Shown here piece after piece: positions 37,761 through 47,249 of a stretch of 64,000 nucleotides of DNA. The notes beneath the pieces are model-generated. The model saw only the letters and a list, made by a program, of their open reading frames with translations, made no database searches and had not been told where the DNA came from. How positions within the stretch are numbered: position 1 is the first letter of the stretch; every line of letters starts with the position of its first letter. Made by a program: the position numbers and the translations under genes. Source of the DNA: Blastomyces gilchristii SLH14081 (taxonomy: Eukaryota; Ascomycota; Eurotiomycetes; Onygenales; Ajellomycetaceae); NCBI RefSeq assembly GCF_000003855.2, contig NW_003101674.1, forward strand, positions 1,609,529 through 1,673,528, written 5' to 3'.

Positions 37761-38014
37761 CATGCACAGTCAAGAGAAGCAAGAGAGTTAAAAAACTAGC
37801 AGAATCAGTGAGCTTGAAGACACTTACTGATATTCTATGAAAAGTCTTCAAAGTGAAAGAGATGTCTGTGTTAGATGACTCTCTGAATTCTGTGAATATT
37901 AAGAAGAGACAGACTTCTGACTGAAGTGCAGGTGAGAATGAAGTGAACACTCATCTCAATACCTTGAGACCTGAAATGTTAATGTATAAGAGACACTTGA
38001 ATAAGAACAGATAG

Positions 38015-41000
38015 ATGGCTGTAAAAGTATTAGTAGATACAGAAGCTTCTATACAATATATTGATGATTATATAATCTGAAAACTGAAAGAGGTTCACTG
38101 AGTAAAGAATCCCTGATATATAAGATTATCTGATAACTGATATTTGATATTACTTACAAGAGTAAGAGTTTTCTTGCACTTTGAAGAATGATCTTACTAT
38201 ATTTGAGTGTGAGCGCTGCAGAATGTGAAATACAATCTAATTCTCAGACTTGATTGATTTCAAAGATTCAATCTGCAGATTCAATGATGTACATGTCATA
38301 TGCAGTTAACTGATAGAAAGAAAACAGTTCATACAATTCTATCAACTGATATGAGAAGGACATTTCACATCTCTAATATAGAAGAATTAAACCTGCTTAT
38401 ACATTAACAAGTAAAGAGAATGATTTGCAAGACCTTATCTGAAAGCATTCTGTATATCATACAGGACTCAGAAGTGAAGAAAACCAAGATAAAAGATATG
38501 CGGAAGAACAAGTGTATGAAGAAGCTTCTGAAGAAGCATGAAAAGATCTTCTGAACAGATCTTTCATCAGAACTACTGCCAGAACAAGGATTTGTACATG
38601 AGATTGACATGAGAGATGTAAAACCAGTCAATCAGAATGCATACCCTCTGTCACAAACACATCTTGAAGAACAGAAGTGTCAGATCTAGACTGACCGTGT
38701 GACCGTGTCTGAGACCAGAACCAGATTTTTTGATAGTTTCATTACCAATTCGACTGATCCCATTACACGGTTTCAACATTAGATAGTAGTTCCATACTGT
38801 CTCAGTGAGACTTACTGTCTACACTTGTCACATTTTTCAAATGAGACCATGATTTCCACTTCTCAATTTAAATTATTTTTATTGCTTTGATTGACTTTAA
38901 ATCTCATTTGAGTGTTACCAAAAAGCGTTACTTTTTAAAAAATTAAAAATAGTCTAAAAAAAACCTTAAAATGTCTAAAAATAGTAACTTTATGCCAAGA
39001 ATGGGACTAAATGAGACTAAATAGAACCACTTTCTCATTTTTTTCAAGTCATGGTTCCATTTTAAGATCTGATATATAGTCACTTTACATGTTTTTTTGA
39101 TAGCCAGTCCCAGCGGGATTCACGCCAAGAAATGTATGGGACCAGACCAAATGGGACCAAACGTGAAATTCATGGTCCCGGCGGCCAGTCTAGTCAGATC
39201 ACAGATCTTCTAGAACATAGTCTCATACAATTCTTATCAAGTGCATGAGGCTTTCCAGTTCTATTTGTAAAAAAGGCGGGTGAGAAGTGATGAATGTGTA
39301 TTGATTATCAAGCACTTAATAAGCTTATGATCAAGAATGAATATTCACTGTCATAGATTCAACAACAGTTGAATACAGTTAAAAATGCCTGATATCTATC
39401 AAAGATTGATCTTCTCTCAGAATACTGACAGATCTGTGTAGATGAACTGTCAGTTCTGTAAACTGCATTTAATACACAATGAGAGAAGTTTGAATTCCTG
39501 ATAATATCATTCAGTCTGACAAATGCGCCTGTCATCTTTCAAATGATAATGAATATGATTCTTTATAAACAGAATGAAACCTCATATCTTATATATCTTA
39601 ATGACATTCTAGTCTTTTCAAACTCATATAATGAATATCTGAAGTATCTTGATGAAATGCTTATAACTCTGACAGAGTATAAGCTCTACATCAAATTAAC
39701 AAAGTATGTGTTTGAAATGAAAGAGTTGAAGTTTATAGAATATGTAGTGAGTGATGACTGTATATATCTTATCTCAGAGAAACTGAATGTCATAGTAAAT
39801 TGACTGCAGCTGAGAAATATATATTATATATAACAGTTTCTTAAGTTAGTCTCATATTACTGCAGATTCATCAAGGATTTCACATGAATATCAGCATCAC
39901 TCTCAGATCTCTTAAGAGAAATGAATGCAAATCTGTGAAAGAAGAAGTTTTATTCAATTATCTGAAATACTGTGTGTGAAAAGACTTTTCTCATACTGAG
40001 AAAATGTATAATAACATTCTCAGTGCTTATTCAATCAGATTATGATAAACCTTTCTACATTGAGACAGACACATCTGAATAAGCTATTGAAGACACTCTT
40101 CTACAGATGAGTAAGAATAGCAAGCTGCATCTGATGATGTATGATGGTAGAAAACTATTGAGTACTGAGCTCAATTATTCAGTGTATGAAAATAAATTGC
40201 TAGCAATCAAGCACACACTAGTATTATGAGATAGATATATTGACAATGAGTATACAATAACAGTGATCATGAATCATAAAAGCCTCATCTATCTATAATT
40301 AATAATAAAATCTTTCAAACACTTAGTATATTAAATCTCAGAGTTTCAAGTGTACAATCTTTATATCAAATACTGAAAGAAATCAGACACTGTGATATCT
40401 GATGCAATCAGTTGCAGATCTGATTTCATGAGTGAGAGTTCTGCAAACCAGGTATAAGAGAAGTTTATATTAAATGTGCTGAGAGAGTGTAAGGAATCAG
40501 AATGAGTGAACATTATAATCTCTTACTTAGAGAATGACAAGATGTCAGATGATAAGTGTCTTATGAGAGTAGTAGAAGAGATTCTTCTGAACTTTAAACT
40601 GAGGAAATTGAAAAATGACATTGTGCTTTACTGTGATCTAGAATATGCAGAAGCTCTCTATCTAGAATCTTCATTTAGATGTGACTTAATGACTTGCATA
40701 CACAAGGAATTCAGTCACTTAGAAAGTCCTGAACTCATGAGTGTACTCAAATCAAGAGTATACTGATCAAGCATGACTGAGGACATCCAGGTGTATGCTC
40801 ACAAGTGTCTGAATTATCAGGTCATGAAAGAATCTAAGAAAGGGTTAGAACATAAGGAAGTATAATATCAGATAAAGTATATGATACAACTATTTAAATA
40901 ATGAGAAGTGGATCTCATAGACATATTACTGTGAATATCAAATGAAAATCAATGAATAATCACTGCTATAGATTACACTACTGACTGGCCAGTTGCAAAA

Positions 41001-42190
41001 GCAGTTTCAGAGGTGATAGAGAAGATGATAGTAAAGTTTCTATATGATGAGATCTATGTCAACTATGAAATACTGCATGAGATTCTAACTGATAACAGTA
41101 CAAACCTTGTGAGAGAAGTGATGAGGCATTTCATGAGCCAGTTATAGACAAGACATTGTAGAACAACATCATATCATTCACAGATGAATGAGAAGATGAA
41201 ACACTTGAATGAAATCTTGAGCAACATACTGATGAAATATCTAGTGAGCAAGCCTATGAGATTATGAGATGAATATCTCGATCAGGCACTATTAGCCACA
41301 CAAATTCGGCAGCATGCAGTCTCCAAGCATTCATCATTCTACCTGTTGTATGAATTGCATCTGTGCATTTCAGAGAATGCTTCAGAAGAGGTGAGAGAGA
41401 AAACAACAGTTGCAGACACAGAATCAAGATTGAAAGAGATCAGTTATACACATACAAAAGCTAACAAGTTACTTCTGAATCAAGCAATTCAATTGAAAAG
41501 AATACAAGACTCACTAGTTAAGGAATCAAGTCTCAAGATGAGAATGTAAGTTCTTATATACAATAAGAGTTCTGAGAAGTTTCAATCTAGATGATTTGAG
41601 TCATATAAAATACTCAAATCACATTCTCTGAGAATATACACATTGAAAGAATCAGAGAGACAGATCTTATACAACTTAATCATTGATTCATGACTTATGA
41701 AAGCAAAGATATAAGATCTGAGTGAATTATGATTATCTACAGCACTATCATCAGTGTTGAAAAAGAAAAGACTTATAATTGAAAAGTCTCATGAAGTAAG
41801 AGAAATTATAGACACTTACAAATCAGATAATCTCACTTATTCTGATCTTTTCATGATTATAAGGAAAGAATGAGAAGCAATGAAGAAATCAGATAAATAT
41901 CATACTTCAATAAGTAATAAGACTGTAGCTGATCATATAATAATGTGCTGTAGACAGTGAGTACAATGTGACAAAGAGTGATCTCAAAGTAACAGACTTG
42001 CATGTGAGTCATATTACAGAAGAAAAAGAAATTCAGAGTTGAATTCAACTGTTTACACCAGTTCAATCACAGAGATCACAGAGGATGAACTATCTGAAAC
42101 ATCTGCAGACATGTGAAATCAAGTCATCTCAATCTCTGAGAATGCTCAGAGATTGAGTGAGATTAGTTTTAATAAGCTATTCACTGTAGT
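38015..42190 (+). pseudogene. Gypsy-3 pol (PR-RT-RH-INT), decayed
   Basis: Protease: KVLVDTEASIQYI (38015-38065; DTG changed to DTE). RT: LFVKKAGEK and CIDYQALNKLMIKNEYSL (39265-39350), catalytic YLND at 39594-39605. Integrase zinc region: HKEFSHLESPEL...HKCLNYQV (about 40700-40830). Core: AIDYTTDWPVAKAV, ILTDNSTNLV and a third motif MNEKMKHLN, in which the usual Glu is Lys. A C-terminal segment (FESYKILKSHSLRIYTLKE, NLIHDS) matches the post-integrase region of many fungal gypsy elements. A MITE splits the RT at 38687-39192. Several catalytic residues are lost, so it is inactive. Confidence 0.87.
38687..39192. mobile_element. 506-bp hAT-type MITE, copy B (little mutated)
   Basis: Same length as copy A but inverted, flanked by the perfect 8-bp TSD GTCAGATC (38679-38686 and 39193-39200). 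TIRs TAGACTGACCG...CGGCCAGTCTA. Keeps CCC, GGG and CG blocks that copy A has lost, so it is the better guide to the ancestral sequence. Confidence 0.93.
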
Positions 42191-42532
42191 GGTCTGAGTG
42201 AGTGAAGAGAGACAGTATAATATACAAGACAGAATTATAAAAGATGAAAGCTGCTGAATCTAGTCACTGAACACTGTATTATATAGAGATTGCATAAGAG
42301 TAGTGACTAGCAGATAAAGAAAAAGTGTAAGAAAAGAAAAGAGATAATGAATTGATTATTAACTGTAAGAATCAGCTGTAAAAGACAAATGTTATCATAT
42401 ATATTTTATTCATTTTCATACATCACATGTTTAATCTATTTCCAACATCACATCACCTGAAAAATGCAAAAAAAAACAAAGAAAATCTCAAAACTTGAGA
42501 TCTGTAAGAGATTCAAGAGCTGCAAGCTGCTC

Positions 42533-43362
42533 TTACAACAATGCTGTGCATGTCTCTGATTTCTCTATCACTCTGTGTACAACATTAATGTCATTTATCA
42601 CAAGATTGACTGGAATGCCAATATAGAAATGTGTATATGTATGTGTAGAGAAATTGAAGAAGAGTGCAGGACCTGCAGGACCAGAAGCCAGGACAGGAAG
42701 AACAGATGCAGAAGAAACAGAAGAGAAAGATGCAGAACTGAATGAATAACAGCAGAAGTTATCTGAGACTGAATACTTATAACTCAGTGTGCACACAATC
42801 TTTCTCACAGAGGAGGGAGAGAAAGTGACAGAAGAAGCTTGAGAATAGAAGAAGATAGTCTCAGCAGTGTTATCATCTTTGATTAGAATAATCTCTGACA
42901 CTGAAGCAACTAAGAATTATTATTAGTATATAAAACTGTAAAAGCAGGGGTAATAATTACTGAATGAACACCAGCTGATCTTAGAATTATACATACAATT
43001 ACAACACACATGAGGCTTCTCAGAAAGAGAGAGAGAGACACAGAGAAATGAAGAAAGTAGAACACAGTATATGAACAGCTCATTTTCATGATGACATCTC
43101 AGACAAGATATACAAGCCTCACACTTATAAGTGTAAAAGAGTACAACATCTGTATTTCTATTTCTGAAAACACAGATATCTTTCATCTGCATCATGAAGT
43201 TGAACAATAGATATCAGAGAATAGACTGATATGAATCTATTATTCTGAAGAAATTTATCAGAGTGAATGTCTCTGCAATATTAAACTTTACAGTTATGAA
43301 AAGCTTCTTGATATCTGTGAATATCATGACTTTATACACAGTAAAATCTATAATGATTTCTT
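42533..43362 (-). pseudogene. antisense intron-containing gene in Gypsy-3, cysteine-rich domain
   Basis: A minus-strand frame lies between pol and the 3' LTR, opposite to the element's own genes. From 43362 to 42961 it is open except for one TGA, and contains TYKCEACISCLRCHHENE and CCNCMYNSKISWCSF. This Cys pattern resembles the fungal DUF3716-type domain (C-x2-C...C...CxNC...CSF). A likely intron at about 42910-42960 (GTAATT, branch-like ATACTAAT, CTTAG) links in phase to a second part ending at 42533. A second candidate intron (43363-43417: GTAAGT, TTCTAACAC, CTTAG) lies upstream, but the exon before it does not join cleanly. Function unknown; possibly a captured host gene or an accessory retrotransposon gene. 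Confidence 0.6.
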
Positions 43363-43523
43363 CTAAGAACAGAAAAATCAGTGTTAGAAAGAAAAGATAA
43401 AAAAGAAAATGACTTACAATCTTAACACTGTTGAGAGAGAGAGTGATTCTCTGATATGAATGAATAATTATCTTATCATAAATATTTAAAATAAATATAA
43501 TAATTAATGTCTGTGACTGAGCT

Positions 43524-43874
43524 TCAGATTGTTGTGTTATACACAGTCTTTATATAATAAATTATTCTGAGAGTCAGTAAGAAGAGCAGGAGTATACACA
43601 CTGAGAAACATAGTTCATTAAGTCTATATAATATCTCCTTGAAATGAGAAGAGCTGATAATGAAAGCAGAGATGATAAAACCAGAAGTAGCAGAAGTGAG
43701 AGTTGCAGAAACAGGGGTAGTGAGAGCAGGAGAATCAGACACAGAGACAGGTGTAGAAGATTGAGAGAGAGCAGCAGAGAAAGAAACAGAGAGAGTAGAG
43801 AAGAATATGAGAGACTCAGTTATACATGATATGAATAATTTCTTCATTATCACATTCTTCAAGTTCTCAATCAA
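43524..43874 (-). CDS. possible 5' exon region of the Gypsy-3 antisense gene, Ser/Thr-rich
   Basis: An open minus-strand frame of 116 codons with a Ser/Thr/Ala-rich middle (SFSAALSQSSTPVSVSDSPA and following) and a hydrophobic C-terminal stretch (CILLLFLLTLRIIYYI). It lies 107 bp upstream of a good fungal intron donor (43417). It could be the N-terminal part of the cysteine-rich antisense protein or a chance frame. Frame continuity with the downstream exon could not be shown. Confidence 0.3.
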   Translation of the reverse strand: MIENLKNVIMKKLFISCITESLIFFSTLSVSFSAALSQSSTPVSVSDSPALTTPVSATLTSATSGFIISAFIISSSHFKEILYRLNELCFSVCILLLFLLTLRIIYYIKTVYNTTI

Positions 43875-44496
43875 TGATTCAACATTGAGTTCACTATTAT
43901 CAGCAGATGCAGATCTGTCAACATGTGAAAATTCTATATGAATAAAAACAATATATCAGCATCTGTGTTTATACAAAATTGTGTCAGAAAACATGATCAG
44001 AAACTCACTGAGAAGAAAACAGTTAAGAGTGTATAAGAAGATGAAGAAGATATGTCACTCATGATAGTATATTCTGATAATTATTAGAAGATAAACAAGC
44101 TCTGATCACATTTCACAATGTGTTATACTTACTGCTAATGAACTGCCTGATATGAACACTACAATGACACTTGTTATAAGAACAGAGAGCTATTACCAGA
44201 AATGTGTACAATATGATAGATGAACAGATAGAAAGAGTTGAACAGAAGAGAGAGTAGAAATCTTGAATGAGATAGCATTCAATGATGACAATGATGAAGA
44301 AGATGATTGAAGAATGAGAAAAGTTAGTCAATGAGAGATGTAATATAGTGAAAGTTTCTTTATAAGAATGTATGCAGAATGCTAGCTGAATCAGAGATAG
44401 GTCACAAGATTACAAACACTAGTGGCGCGCTAATCCGCATGAAGCTAGAGCAGATGTCATAGTCATGTAAGCGTGACTGAATCTGGTGAGAGAGGA

Positions 44497-44671
44497 TGTG
44501 ATTCGGAAGAATCTACAATTATCAGATAATAACACAGCTGCTTCTGAACTTGCTTACAAGTGTAAAAGAGGGCCATAGCAGCCACTAATTAATTTAGCGT
44601 ATAATATTACAATATATAAGAAGCCGGCGTACGCCTGTAATCGTACGCTGGCAGGAAACCTTTGAATCACA
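44497..44671 (+). repeat. Gypsy-3 3' LTR
   Basis: 175 bp, preceded by a purine-rich GGTGAGAGAGGA tract. Keeps the CG-rich hairpin region but its first half is more mutated than the 5' LTR. Confidence 0.9.
44613..44652 (+). promoter_or_regulatory. TATA box and stem-loop in the Gypsy-3 LTR
   Basis: TATATAAG (44613-44620) is followed by an inverted repeat, GCCGGCGTACG (44623-44633) against CGTACGCTGGC (44642-44652), with an 8-nt loop. Ten of eleven positions pair. This is conserved in position in the 5' LTR. It may mark the core promoter and a structured transcript start or processing site. Confidence 0.5.
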
Positions 44672-44675
44672 TATC

Positions 44676-46144
44676 AGAGTGTATATAGCTGTAACAGAGT
44701 CTTGAGAACTGACTGTCTGTACATATAATCAGATATCTCTCATGAAGCTATATCTGCTTTCTCAGTTATACTGAAGTATTCAGTCTGAAAATAATTAGAA
44801 TGTAGAGAGAAGGCTTATCTATCTAGATTAACTCTTATCACAAATTCATGATATTTATATTATCTTGATTATTCAGATTTTATAAGTACTCAGAAACTCA
44901 TCTCTTATTAACTATGAAATTATGAAAATATGCTGCAGTGTGAGAACTGTTAATAGAGAATCTAAACATATTTACATATATCTGATCAGAGATTGTATGA
45001 GTAGAGAGAGAGTGATTATAGATCTGTGAGACTGTAGAAGACACTGATAACACTGAGAGCTTTATAAGAACTATCAGCTAGAGTCTGTAATAAATTACTT
45101 ATAGAGAGACTTACAGTAGAGAGTAGAACTGCACTGCTTAAAGTCAGAGACTGATCTGAAGAAGATATGAAATTAACTACTGATCTGAAGATCAGATGTA
45201 GTGACAGAGCTGAAGAGAGTAAAGATACTATTGTAGATAATAATATCTCTACTTTATCAGTTGATAAAAAGTGATTAGAGAAGTTATAAGAACACTTACA
45301 AGAAGCTCAGTAGTAGTCAGACATTATTTACAAAGATATTGAAATTAAAAAATTTTTATTCTTAAAAAGTTCTTGAATTAATATATAGATATTGTTAGAA
45401 ATACTCTCTCTCTATTATCTAAGTAAAAATGCTTTACAGATAAATGAGAATACTCATAGTTTATAGAAATAAGAGCTTTTACAGAAAAAGAGAAAAGAAG
45501 ATAAGATTTCACAGATAGATCTGAGATACTTATACTACTTTAGAGAGATTTACTTACACTGTGAGTGATTTCATGAAACAGTCAGATCACTCTAGTAAAT
45601 AAAAAGTGATTATAAATTATAGATCTGAATCTTTCTATATAATTATAAACAGTGATTACAGACTGTGAACATCTTGATTCTACAATTCTATAGAGTTAAT
45701 AAAAGAATGAAAAATTTCTCATAATTCTACAGTGTTAAAGAAAAATAATTCATAAGAATAAGTGAAAGATTAACTTATAATTACTTCTCTTTGATAGAGA
45801 TAATCTCACAGAGAGTGATTTATATATGAGATGAATTTATATAATGATTATATAAGAATCTTATGAAAATGATTAAGAGTCAACTGAAACTCTTTTATAT
45901 GAAAGATATGAGATGAATCTGTATAATAGTCAGAGAAGAATCTGTGAATTATAAAGAATTTTATAAAATAAGAAACTGAGTGACAGACTCTTTTCTCTTT
46001 ATAATAATAAGAGATTTTTCCTCACTGAGATTTTTTTATATAGATATAAAGAGTTTTTAGTGAGTATTACTGCAGTGCTGAGCTGATTCTATGAAGTTAC
46101 TCAGTGAAAGGCTTTGCAGATAAAGTCTTAAAGAGAAAGAGATA
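44676..46144 (+). other. Gypsy-2 3' internal region with possible extra reading frame
   Basis: Sequence between the Gypsy-3 insertion and the Gypsy-2 3' LTR, downstream of the pol chromodomain. A plus-strand frame around 45200-45560 reads as charged, coiled-coil-like protein (for example AEESKDTIVDNNISTLSVDK) broken by TGA and TAG codons. It does not match any pol domain I know. About 1.8 kb of Gypsy-2 beyond pol is unusually long and may have held a further ORF. Confidence 0.4.
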
Positions 46145-46402
46145 TGTAAGAAATTCTGCTTCTTATGAATTCTTTATCTCTATTTCTATCTCTTATATAA
46201 TCAATAGAGTTAGCAGCCCTTGACTACATACAACTATATAGACTGAAGTTCACAAATACTATTCACAACTCAGCTTGAATACTATTATATATTTAATCTC
46301 TACATTTTATCTTTCTACTGTGAATACTTCTAGTAGTTAACAGTATATATCACATCAAGCTGCAAACATCTGAATAATCGCCTGTGAGCACTTATTCTTA
46401 CA
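46145..46402 (+). repeat. Gypsy-2 3' LTR
   Basis: 258 bp, TGTAAG...CTTACA, uninterrupted counterpart of the split 5' LTR. Heavily mutated in its first 90 bp relative to 18697-18786. Confidence 0.92.
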
Positions 46403-46987
46403 TATTTACTCTTATCTTATTATCTACAAGTATCTCATCTCTACTGATTTTTATTCACTCAAGCTTATACTGAAGTTATGTAATTTCAAGTCTTATATAA
46501 GTCTTCTCACTTGCAGAGTTATTATTATTTCAGTTATTTAAGCTCTATACATTATCTGATATCTCACTAATACTTTTAACTGAGTCTTTGTATTTATTGA
46601 ACTTATTAGACTGTTTCTCTGTAATGATTTTATCTGATTTAAATATCTGAGAAGCTGTCTTTTAATTTATTATTAATATTAATAGTAATCTGTGATCTTG
46701 TATTTACTGCTCTGATGTTTTCTCATTTCTCTATTTTAAAAATATATATTCTTTTATTAAGTCAGACATCTCTTTGAATCTTAGATTAATTATAAGTTTA
46801 ATCACTTAATAAATTATCTAAACATACTTGTAATGACATATGAAGATATCAATTTACATGTTATTATAGTTATTTATTAGCTTGTAAAAGAACTTTATAA
46901 TCTCTTGAAGAATAATATTATTATATATTGTAATCTAACTACGTGAGTTATATTAAATAGGTTGAGATGGCACGTGACTAGAGTAGA
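46403..46987 (-). pseudogene. Copia-A 5' region and 5' LTR (main part)
   Basis: 46403-46902 aligns with the gag 5' half of Copia-B (about 51970-52465). 46903-46987 is most of the Copia-A 5' LTR; the remaining 17 bp lie at 52580-52596 beyond Copia-B. Confidence 0.82.
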
Positions 46988-47249
46988 TCTTGAAGAATAA
47001 CATTGTTGTGTTGTATTGTAATCTAACTACACGAGTTACACTAAATGAATAGATTGGAGTGGCACGTGACTAGAGTAGATGTAGTAATCATCAACACTCT
47101 CCCTTGCTACATCATGGCCTATAATAAGCCGCCACCCGGGGCCTCTCTCATTCTCAAATCTTTCAAAAATGCAATAATAATTAATTACATGAATCAGACC
47201 CTGATTTTCTCATTAGGAAAGACATCTGTACAGCAATAACTGTAAAAAT

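Larger units (their letters stand above)
35959..44671 (+). mobile_element. Ty3/gypsy element Gypsy-3 (complete, with antisense gene)
   Basis: 8713 bp with 175-bp LTRs (35959-36133 and 44497-44671), ends TGTG...CACA, flanked by TATC (35955-35958 and 44672-44675); ATATC is possible if the end is set one base differently. Internal order is gag (about 36300-37760), protease (38015), RT, RNase H, integrase, a C-terminal pol segment to about 42190, then an antisense reading frame region (42533-43874). A 506-bp MITE lies in the RT region. Inserted in the 3' part of Gypsy-2. Confidence 0.92.
18697..46402 (+). mobile_element. Ty3/gypsy element Gypsy-2 (composite, with nested LINE and Gypsy-3)
   Basis: Plus-strand element. 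Its 5' LTR is split (18697-18786 and 30514-30681, together 258 bp) by a LINE. Its 3' LTR is 46145-46402 (258 bp). Internal sequence is 30682-35958 and 44672-46144, split by Gypsy-3. Flanks GATTT (18692-18696) and TATTT (46403-46407) fit a 5-bp TSD with one mismatch, and removing the element rejoins Copia-A. Gag, RT, integrase and chromodomain are recognisable. Net length without insertions is about 7.3 kb. Confidence 0.88.

Noticed and set aside
36560..37950. Minus-strand open frames in the Gypsy-3 gag region as host genes
   Set aside because: They run antisense to a recognisable gag with a zinc-knuckle remnant, carry no domain and reflect the C/T-rich composition created by mutation.
43644..43829. 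Arg/Glu/Ser-rich plus-strand frame (an RS-domain-like protein)
   Set aside because: It is the mirror of the Ser/Thr-rich antisense frame and its composition follows from purine-rich DNA; no other support.
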